Source: Candidatus Aminicenantes bacterium UBA4085 | Lineage (GTDB): Bacteria > Acidobacteriota > Aminicenantia > Aminicenantales > UBA4085 | NCBI GenBank assembly: GCA_002383325.1 | Contig: DFYJ01000151.1 | Span: 1-22,594, forward strand | Direction of reading: 5' to 3' | Length of the DNA stretch: 22,594 nt | In this document: positions 7,968 through 14,525 of the stretch, in pieces | Numbering within the stretch: the first letter of the stretch is position 1 | Layout of the letters: every line of letters begins with the position of its first letter | Notes under the pieces: generated by a model | Seen by the model: the letters and a program-made list of their open reading frames with translations, nothing else | Databases searched by the model: none | What the model was told of the DNA's origin: nothing | Program-made: the position numbers and the translations under genes

Positions 7968-9467
7968 TCAATCCTTCCGGCGCCGCCAGCCGTCCTGGGT
8001 CATGCGCAGGGCTGCGTCCGGCTCGGCCAGGATACGCTCGAACAAATCAGGCCGCGGTTCGCCTTCGCGGTTGAAATGAGGCGCGTACCAACCGCCGGCC
8101 TTGAGGAGGAGGCTCCGCTCCATACCCGGCCGGAGTATGGGGGCGGCGAAGCGCAGGTCGACGTCCGGGTGGCCCGCCGGCATGACCAGGCAGACGCCGT
8201 CGGCCGCAGCCAATTCCGCCTCGAAGCCGCGGCTTTCGCCGTCTCGGGCCGGCGAAGGCGTGATTTCCCGGACGTCCAGCGGCTGGTCCGCGGAATAATC
8301 GACCGAGAAGCCGTCGAATCGCCAAAAGCCGGCGGGCGGATCCAGCCGTAGGCGGAGTACGTCGCCGGGAATATCGCGGACATCCAGGAGATAGGCCTTG
8401 GGCTTGGCCATGAAGGGGCCGCCGCCATAGAGGATGGCCCTTGGCGACCAGCCGGCGGGCGTCTCGACCCGCACTCGGAGGAGATACAGCTCCTCCCGGG
8501 AATACCAGTTGAGAAGCTTGAGCAGGGCGGGCCCGCCGGAATCGACTTCGGCGAAGAAAACATCCAGTCCGGAGCCCATGATTTCCAGATACTCCTTGGC
8601 CGCCAGCGAGCCTTCCTTGGTGGTCCAGGCGTCGGCGATAAGCTTGACCGACGTCGCGCCGGCCGGCTTGGGAAACTCGAGGACGACGGAGCGGCGGGCT
8701 CCCCCTTTCTCCGGGCAAGGCCCAACGGGATCGAAAGCCGCCTCCCAGAAACAGCCGTCCCGCGCGGCTGGGGGCTCCAGGATGTCTCTCCCCAGATCGT
8801 CTACGGCCGAGACCGGTGCAACGGGGGCGGCGATCGTATAGAGCCGGCCCGAAGCGTCGGAGATGACGCTCAATCCGGGCGCATGGTCTACAGCTAGGAG
8901 CTTGATCTCGTCGACATGCTCCGTCTCTTGAAACTCGTTGGTCATCCGCAGCCGGTATTCGCCGCCCACGGAGGCCGGATGCTCCATCGGGATCCACTCC
9001 GTCCGGGTCAATCCGCGTGTCATAGCGCCTCCGTAGGGTTCGGCCTCGAGGATGTAGCGCGCGCCGTCGAAGGAGTAGAGGAAGGGGCAGGAATCGTAGG
9101 CGACGGGGGGTGGCGCCGGCGCCGTGGCAGCGCCGATTCCCAGCGCGATTTCGACGAGGAACAAGCCGGCGTAGAGGCTGAGCATGAGAATATCCGCCTT
9201 GGCCGCCAACGCCGTCAGGGAGCGGATCGCGGACGCCTCGATAGCCACGGGATTCCCCGCATCGTCGAGGCCGGTCAACCGCCCGGCCTCCATCTTCGCC
9301 TTGCGGATTTTGAGCGACCCTACGTCAGCCGTCCGGACGAAGACGTGCGGGTGCCTCCCGATCGTCCCGGTCTCCATGGGGGAGATCCGGACGGGTTTGG
9401 GCTCGCAGGCGGCTAGAAAAGCCGCGATGGTCAGTCCCGCCATAAGCTTAGCAGTCTTGCCTCGCAT
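7968..9467 (-). CDS. Conserved lipoprotein of unknown function, 499 aa
   Basis: The N-terminus is a lipoprotein signal: MRGKTAKLM, a hydrophobic stretch, and the lipobox LAAC with Cys21. Residues about 43-87 form a small beta-rich module ending in a polar AIRSLTAL stretch. A hydrophobic segment follows at 93-112, then a Pro-rich linker and a large domain of about 370 residues starting at Cys127 (DSCPFLYSFDG, AEPYGGAMTRGL). That domain is rich in beta strands and aromatic residues and looks extracytoplasmic. I recognise the SCPF-YSFDG type of sequence as a family of uncharacterised envelope proteins, but no function is known. GAGGAGG lies upstream of ATG 9467, overlapping the stop of the preceding gene. 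The radical SAM gene starts 5 bp after its stop. Confidence 0.85.
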   Translation of the reverse strand: MRGKTAKLMAGLTIAAFLAACEPKPVRISPMETGTIGRHPHVFVRTADVGSLKIRKAKMEAGRLTGLDDAGNPVAIEASAIRSLTALAAKADILMLSLYAGLFLVEIALGIGAATAPAPPPVAYDSCPFLYSFDGARYILEAEPYGGAMTRGLTRTEWIPMEHPASVGGEYRLRMTNEFQETEHVDEIKLLAVDHAPGLSVISDASGRLYTIAAPVAPVSAVDDLGRDILEPPAARDGCFWEAAFDPVGPCPEKGGARRSVVLEFPKPAGATSVKLIADAWTTKEGSLAAKEYLEIMGSGLDVFFAEVDSGGPALLKLLNWYSREELYLLRVRVETPAGWSPRAILYGGGPFMAKPKAYLLDVRDIPGDVLRLRLDPPAGFWRFDGFSVDYSADQPLDVREITPSPARDGESRGFEAELAAADGVCLVMPAGHPDVDLRFAAPILRPGMERSLLLKAGGWYAPHFNREGEPRPDLFERILAEPDAALRMTQDGWRRRKD

Positions 9468-9477
9468 GGCATCCTCC

Positions 9478-10035
9478 TCAGATCCCCATCAGTTTGCGGA
9501 GTGCGGCAAGCCGCCGCGCCTCGGACATCCGGGTGAAATCAAACTTGCTCGGATTCGCCGCCGCGGAGCCAGATCCGGTGAGCAGCCCCAGGGGGACTCC
9601 GAGTACCCCCCCCACAATGGGGGCGTTCCGCAGTCCGGCCGAGAAGTCTTCGTCGTAGCTGGATGTCGCCAGGAACAGACCGCCTGCGATCGCAGCGACT
9701 AGGGCGAAGCCGGCCATGGCCCCACGGAGCATGGGCGAAGCCTTACCGAGCAACTGAAGGGAGTGGATGTCGGCCAGAGCCATCGTCTTCGTCTCCACCC
9801 CCCAGTACGGCGAATGAAGAACGACGACCCGTCCGTCCGAATCGAGCCGGACCAGCTTGACCGTCATCAGATCGCCCTCAGCCGTGAGGATTTCGACCTC
9901 AGGGAATTGCCTGGCCTCGCGTGGGCCGGCCGCCGGGGGCGCCGTCATTGGGGGCGCGGCCGCGGGATTCACGCAGGCGAAAGCCGTCAAGCCGAATGTC
10001 GCCAGGACCAACCAAGCCGAGACGCGCTTGTTCAT
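9478..10035 (-). CDS. Probable lipoprotein with small beta module and one membrane helix, 185 aa
   Basis: The N-terminus MNKRVSAWL leads into a hydrophobic stretch ending at Cys21 (LTAFAC). This is a non-canonical lipobox because the -3 residue is Ala and the -2 residue Phe, so lipidation is likely but not certain. A Pro/Ala-rich linker follows. Residues 45-96 form a compact strand-rich module (VEILTAEGDLMTVKLVRL, ALADIHSLQL) similar in layout to the N-terminal module of the next gene's product. A hydrophobic segment at 106-123 comes next, then a Gly-rich region and a charged helix (SEARRLAALRKLMGI). AAGGAGG lies seven bases before ATG 10035. It is the first gene of the four-gene operon and its stop codon overlaps the ribosome binding site of the following lipoprotein gene. 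Function unknown. Confidence 0.8.
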   Translation of the reverse strand: MNKRVSAWLVLATFGLTAFACVNPAAAPPMTAPPAAGPREARQFPEVEILTAEGDLMTVKLVRLDSDGRVVVLHSPYWGVETKTMALADIHSLQLLGKASPMLRGAMAGFALVAAIAGGLFLATSSYDEDFSAGLRNAPIVGGVLGVPLGLLTGSGSAAANPSKFDFTRMSEARRLAALRKLMGI

Positions 10036-10099
10036 GGAAGCCTCCTTGATCCGTTCCCTTCATGGACAGGGTACGGCGGAGGCCGGGACGAGATGTTAA

Positions 10100-10119
10100 A
10101 ACGGCGTCAAGAAGCCGTT
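10100..10119 (-). terminator. Weak intrinsic terminator after the barrel-protein gene
   Basis: Read on the minus strand, a 6-bp stem AACGGC/GCCGTT with an 8-base loop is followed by a short T stretch (GCCGTTTTAAC). It lies about 80-100 bases after the stop of the small barrel-protein gene and before the lipoprotein operon, so it would separate the two transcripts. The stem is short and the T-run has only four bases, so efficiency is doubtful. Confidence 0.4.
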
Positions 10120-10200
10120 AAAAGTCGCGCGGCGGGAAGTCTCCGCGCCGAAGCCGCCGGAGCGGGCCGGGGCGAGGCTCTCCAGCCGAGTGGGAATGCG

Positions 10201-10677
10201 TCAGAACCCGAAGCCGAAGTTGAGTCCCACTCCAAAGTAGGAGGCCAGCTCGTCCAGGGGACTGTAGACGAAGACCTGGAGCTTGAAAAGGTCTTCCTTT
10301 AAGCCGACATTGGCCTTGAACAAGAACGAACTCGACAGCTCGTATCCGTCGCCCAGGACGAAGAACTTGCTGATCCCGGCCCCGATATAGAAGGCCGACA
10401 GCCTGAGATTGGCCATGAGCGAGGGTGTCAGCCAGACCGGGCTGAAGTCGAATTGGTGGATGATCATGTCCGCGCCGGCCGAGATGAAGAAGAGCGAGCT
10501 GAGGTTGAAGTCGAAGTTGGCTCCCAGCGTCCATAGGAAAGGATTGAAGGAGAAGCCGTTGTCCGTGATGACTCCGAGGCGGAGATAGACGTTGACTGGC
10601 CAGTCCGCTTTCGCCCGGCTGGGCAAGGCCAGGAGAATGAGGCAAGCCAATAACCCGACGACGATAGTCTTCTTCAT
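10201..10677 (-). CDS. Small outer-membrane beta-barrel-like protein
   Basis: A 158-residue protein with a Sec signal peptide (MKKTIVVGLLACLILLALP, cleavage probably near SRAKA-DW). The mature part has alternating hydrophobic and polar residues in strands of 8-10 residues with many aromatic residues (VNVYLRLGV, FFISAGADM, LRLSAFYIGAG, YFGVGLNFGFGF). It ends in Phe, the usual BAM recognition residue of outer-membrane barrels. About eight strands are possible. Ligand or role is unknown. Two in-frame ATGs exist at 10683 and 10677. The second is chosen because GGGAG lies eight bases before it but only two bases before the first. The gene has its own promoter and a possible terminator, so it seems separate from the downstream lipoprotein operon. 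Confidence 0.8.
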   Translation of the reverse strand: MKKTIVVGLLACLILLALPSRAKADWPVNVYLRLGVITDNGFSFNPFLWTLGANFDFNLSSLFFISAGADMIIHQFDFSPVWLTPSLMANLRLSAFYIGAGISKFFVLGDGYELSSSFLFKANVGLKEDLFKLQVFVYSPLDELASYFGVGLNFGFGF

Positions 10678-10713
10678 GATCATCTCTCCCTTCGAGGGGA
10701 TCCCCTGATCTCA

Positions 10714-10741
10714 ATTATAAGGGCCTGCGGCCGCAAAGCAA
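10714..10741 (-). promoter_or_regulatory. Sigma70-like promoter of the barrel-protein gene
   Basis: On the minus strand a perfect -10 box TATAAT (10714-10719) is preceded at 16 bp by TTGCTT (10736-10741). Transcription would start near 10707, giving a leader of about 30 bases that contains the palindrome GGGGATCCCC (10696-10705) and the GGGAG ribosome binding site. The A/T-rich -10 stands out in this high-GC sequence. Confidence 0.6.
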
Positions 10742-10760
10742 GAGCCCTTCCGGACACGCC

Positions 10761-10789
10761 TTGACCCCCCGGAAAGCCGCCGCTAGAAT
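10761..10789 (+). promoter_or_regulatory. Promoter of the GH3 gene, start point at the GTG codon
   Basis: TTGACC (10761-10766) and TAGAAT (10784-10789) match the sigma70 -35 and -10 consensus at five of six positions each, with the ideal 17-bp spacer. The expected start point six to eight bases after the -10 box falls at 10795-10797, on the GTG start codon at 10796. No ribosome binding site precedes that codon. The transcript would therefore be leaderless. Confidence 0.55.
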
Positions 10790-10795
10790 GACCCC

Positions 10796-13501
10796 GTGAT
10801 CCGTTCCCGGTGCACCGCGGCTGTTTTCACCGCCGCTGTCTGCCTGGCCTTCGCCGCAGGCTGCCGCCGGGAAAGCGGCGGCCCATCCAACCTTCTCCCC
10901 CATCGGGATCCCTCCTTGTCCGTCGAGCGCCGGGTGGAGGATCTCCTCCGCCGCATGAAGCCCGTGGAGAAATTCCGCCAGCTGTTCATGATCCCCGACG
11001 ACTTCGCCTCCGACCGGGGCTGGTTCAGGGACGGAATCTTCGGCCTCCAGGTCGCCTCGCAGGGGCGGGCCGGGCAGGACGCCCAACGCCTGGACTATGC
11101 GCCCGGCGCCGAGGCTCGCCGCATGGCCGAGGACATCAATGCCATCCAGCGCCGGTTCGTCGAGGAGTCGCGCCTGGGCATCCCCATCATTCCTTTCGAC
11201 GAGGCCCTGCACGGCCTCATCCGCTCCGGCGCCACGGCCTTTCCCCAGGCCATCGGCTTGGCGGCGACATGGGATGCGGGGCTGATGAGGGAAGTCGCCG
11301 GGTCGATCGCCCGCGAGACCCGCAGCCGCGGCATCCGCCAAGTGCTCTCCCCCGTCGTCAATATCGCCCGCGACGTCCGCTGGGGCCGGGTCGAGGAAAC
11401 CTACGGGGAAGACCCGTATCTGGCCTCGCGGATGGCCGCCGCCTTCGCCGGCGCCTTCGAGCGGCAGGGCGTGATCGCGACGCCCAAGCACTTTGCGGCC
11501 AATGTGGGTGACGGCGGCCGTGACAGCTATCCCATCCACGACGACGAACGGCGGCTGCGCGAGATCGAGCTGCCGCCTTTCCGGGCCGCCTTGGCCGAAG
11601 GCGGGGCCCGCTCTATCATGACCTCCTACAACTCCGTGTCGGGCTCCCCCGCCTCCGCCAACGACCGCTTCCTCAACCGCTTGCTCAAGGGCGAGTGGGC
11701 CTTTCGCGGCTTCGTCATCTCCGATGCCTGCTCCGTCGGCGGCAGCTACAGCCTGCACCTGACCTCGGACTCCTACGCCGAATCGGGGCGCCAGGCCTGG
11801 GAGAGCGGCCTGGACGTCGTCTTCCAGACGGCCCGCGAGCACGCCGCCCTCTTCAACAGGCCGATCCTGGAAGGACGGATCGGGCAGACCAGGCTGGACG
11901 ACGCGGTCAAGCGGGTTCTGCGGGCCAAGATGGAGTTGGGTCTTTTCGAGAACCCCTATGTCGATCCGGCCGAGGCCGAGCGCTTGAACGGCAGCCCCGC
12001 CCACCGGGCCCTGGCCCGCCGGGCGGCCGAGGCTTCCATCGTACTCCTCAAGAACAAAGCCGGCCTCCTGCCCTTGGCTCCGAGAGCGCGGCTCGCCGTC
12101 ATCGGCACCGACGCGGTCGAGGCCCGACTGGGCGGATACAGCGGACCGGGCAACCGCAAATCGAGCCTTCTCGAGGCCCTGCGGGCCACGGCCGCAAATG
12201 GCGCGGCGGTCGACTATGCCCCGGGCTGCGGCCGGACCGTACCGCGTCTGCGGCCGATTGATTCCCAACATCTGAGAACCGCGCCTGGTCCGAACGGACA
12301 CCCGGGCTTGAGCGCCGAGTATTTCGCCAACATCTCCCTGGCCGGCGAGCCCGCGGCGCGGCGGATCGATTACCGGGTCGACTTTCACTGGACCTTCATC
12401 CCCCCAGCGGAGGGTTTGGGCACGGATTGGTACTCGGTCCGCTGGACCGGGACTCTCATCGGGCCGGTCAACGGCCCGGTCGAGCTGGGAGTGGAGGCCT
12501 ATGACGGCATCAGGCTCTCCCTCGACGGCCGCCCGGTCGTGGACCAATGGGCCAAGCAGACCCGGCGAACGCTGACCCAAACCGTCCGGCTGTAAAAAGG
12601 CCGGGCTTACGACTTGAAGCTTGAGTTCCACGAGCCCGTCCGTTCCGGCGAGGTCCGCCTAGTCTGGAATTTCGCCGTCCGGGACGATACGGAGGCCGCC
12701 ATCCGCGAGGCCGTCGGGCTGGCCGCCCGCTCGGGAGCCGCCATCATCGCGGCCGGTATCGAGGAAGGCGAGTCGCGCGACCGGGCCGACATCCGCCTGC
12801 CCGGGCGTCAGGCCGAGATGATCCGCCGCGTCGCGGAGACGGGCGTGCCGACCGTTGTCGTGCTTTACGCCGGGAGTGCGGTGGAGATGACCGACTGGAT
12901 CGATCAGGCCGACGCGGTCCTGGACGCGTGGTACCCGGGCGAGGCGGGAGGAGAAGCCCTGGCCGCGATCCTCAGGGGCGAGGCCAACCCGGCCGGAAGG
13001 CTGCCGATCACCTTTCCGCGGTCGGTGGCCCAGCTTCCGCTTGTCTACAATCATAAGCCGACCGGACGCGTTGACGACTACCTGGACATGACCGGAGAGC
13101 CGCTCTTCCCCTTCGGCTTCGGCCTGAGCTACACGTCGTTTCGGTATTCAGACTTGCGCATCGAGCCGGCCGCGATGGCGCCGGACGGGAAGGCCAAGGT
13201 TTCCTTCCGGCTGGAGAATGCCGGCGGGCGGGCCGGGGACGAAGTCGCCCAGCTTTACGTTCACGACCCCCTGGCTTCGGTCTCCCGGCCGGTGCTGGAG
13301 CTGAAGGGATTTGCCCGAGTCCGCCTCGCGCCCGGCGAAGCCAAGAACGTCTCTTTCGAGCTGGGCCCGGCCGAGCTGGCGCTGCTGGATAAGGAGCTGC
13401 GGGAGGTCGTGGAGCCGGGCGACTTTCAGATCTACGTCGGCGCCTCCAGCCGCGATATCAGGCTTCGCGGAGTCCTTAAGGTCGAGATGCGTTTTCCATA
13501 A
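10796..13501 (+). pseudogene. GH3 beta-glucosidase-type lipoprotein with PA14 insert, interrupted by an in-frame TAA
   Basis: Without the stop at 12593-12595 the frame would code 901 residues. The signal peptide has a lipobox FAAGC (Cys at about 22). The GH3 barrel follows with ETYGEDPYL, TPKHFAAN and the nucleophile Asp310 in VISDACSVGG. A PA14 domain starts at about residue 504 (GLSAEYFANI). The TAA falls near the end of PA14, after TLTQTVRL. The same frame then continues KGRAYDLKLEFHE, the second GH3 domain with EEGESRDR (candidate acid/base Glu) and PLFPFGFGLSYT, and an Fn3-like C-terminal domain to TAA 13499. The first 599 residues alone lack the second catalytic domain. No other damage is visible, so the cause is a recent nonsense change (a G, C or A changed to T at the first codon base), a sequencing error, or readthrough. 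The substrate is probably a beta-glucoside or xyloside. Reinitiation at TTG 12614 is conceivable. Confidence 0.85.
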
Positions 13502-13804
13502 TCAAGTTCGAATTACTCCCATCTCCGGGGGGGGTGATGCGGCACGGTGTTCGGCCAACGGCGAAACCGCGCGGGTTCCGGCTTTTTGCGCCTCTCCGCG
13601 AGGGAACCCAACGGGCGCCGAGGGATGTTTGAGCACGCAGAAGCCTGATGGAAACGGACAAGAGGGGCAGTCAACGGAATCCAATGACATAAAAATGCGG
13701 AGTTCCGCAGGCGCCGAGCGGAAATGCTGCAAAAAGGAGTGGAGAAGCCGCGCCGCCGGGACGAATACCGTGCCGCAAGCCCCGGAGATGGGAGGTGCTG
13801 AGTC
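13502..13804. other. Intergenic stretch of about 300 bp without a gene
   Basis: I see no credible coding frame here between the convergent GH3 and zinc-ribbon genes. It contains a run of eight G (13527-13534), a TTTTT, two AAAAA tracts (13691-13695 and 13731-13735), and the short palindrome listed separately as a terminator. The base composition is more A-rich than the neighbouring genes. No repeat, tRNA or mobile-element end was recognised. Confidence 0.6.
13691..13709 (-). terminator. Possible intrinsic terminator of the zinc-ribbon gene
   Basis: On the minus strand the inverted repeat TGCGGAACTCCGCA (13696-13709) gives a five- to six-base stem with a tiny loop, followed directly by ATTTTTATG, a five-T tract. 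It lies about 95 bases after the stop of the zinc-ribbon membrane protein. The T-run supports a rho-independent terminator; the short stem weakens it. Confidence 0.45.
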
Positions 13805-14383
13805 CTACAGCGAGGCGCCGCAGCCGGGGCAGGCCTTCCAGCCGGACTCGACGGGCTTGCCGCAGGCCGAACAGACCGGCTTGATCCGCGCCCCGCAGGC
13901 CGGGCAGAAGGCGTGCTCGCGCTCGGTGATCTTGCCGCACTGGGGGCACATGGGCGGGGCGGCAACGGTCGACATGGCGGGCGCGGGCATTGTTGGTGCG
14001 GCGGCCGTTCCGGAGGCGGCCGGCCCGGGGACCCGGATGGGATGGTCCGTGCGAACGAGAAGATAGACGATGAAGCCGATAAAGTGGAGGAAGAAGACGA
14101 CCAGGGTCCACACGAGCGCGTTCATGCCGCGCTTTTCGGCATCCTTGTAGACCCAGACCAGGACGGCGATCCAGAAGGCCAGGACGAGCAGGCCGAACAG
14201 GCCGGCGAATCCGATCCAGGGCCAGATCCAGCCGGTCTCGGCCCGCAGGCTGTGCCATCCCGAGGACAAGCCGTGGGCCACGCCAACGGGGGCCAGGAAC
14301 AGGTACTTCAGCGGCCACAGCAGCAGCAGCCCCAGCAGAACGGCCAGAACGACGCCGAATGTTTTCGCGGACGAAGCGTTCAT
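13805..14383 (-). CDS. Membrane protein with three helices and C-terminal double zinc ribbon
   Basis: A 192-residue protein. Three transmembrane segments are visible at about residues 8-31, 55-78 and 87-110, with the charged loop YKDAEKRG between the second and third. A Pro/Ala linker (about 115-145) leads to two zinc ribbons: Cys146/149 with Cys160/163, and Cys171/174 with Cys185/188, each CxxCG. This is the double-zinc-ribbon layout found in many uncharacterised bacterial membrane proteins; it binds zinc, but its role is unknown. GAGGAG lies six bases before ATG 14383. It is transcribed alone, divergent from the GH38 gene and convergent with GH3, and shows no obvious link to the surrounding glycosidases. 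Confidence 0.85.
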   Translation of the reverse strand: MNASSAKTFGVVLAVLLGLLLLWPLKYLFLAPVGVAHGLSSGWHSLRAETGWIWPWIGFAGLFGLLVLAFWIAVLVWVYKDAEKRGMNALVWTLVVFFLHFIGFIVYLLVRTDHPIRVPGPAASGTAAAPTMPAPAMSTVAAPPMCPQCGKITEREHAFCPACGARIKPVCSACGKPVESGWKACPGCGASL

Positions 14384-14418
14384 GTTCGTCTCCTCACTTC
14401 GATAAACGAAATCCCGGG

Positions 14419-14448
14419 CAAAAAGTTTCCCGACAAAAAGTTTCCCGA
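14419..14448. repeat. Two perfect tandem 15-bp repeats in a divergent promoter region
   Basis: The unit CAAAAAGTTTCCCGA occurs twice in direct tandem (14419-14433 and 14434-14448), followed by CGGTTCCC, a degenerate continuation. It lies between the divergent zinc-ribbon and GH38 genes. Each unit has an A-tract. It could be a paired operator for a regulator or simply a slippage duplication. Confidence 0.8.
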
Positions 14449-14525
14449 CGGTTCCCTTGGGGTGCGGTTTGGATTATGCTAGGTCGTTGCACCGGCCTCC
14501 CGATGCCGAAATCCGCGAGGTGATC

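Noticed and set aside
10715..12631. 638-codon open frame on the minus strand
   Set aside because: Antisense to the GH3 gene, no domain-like motif, and composition typical of an antisense frame in GC-rich DNA.
14452..14480. Possible promoter TTCCCT-17 bp-TATGCT for GH38
   Set aside because: Only three and four of six matches to the consensus boxes; too weak to list as a feature.
14457..14525. Upstream in-frame ATG start for the GH38 protein
   Set aside because: It would place 23 residues, several of them charged, before a good signal peptide, and it lacks a ribosome binding site. ATG 14526 has GAGGTG upstream.
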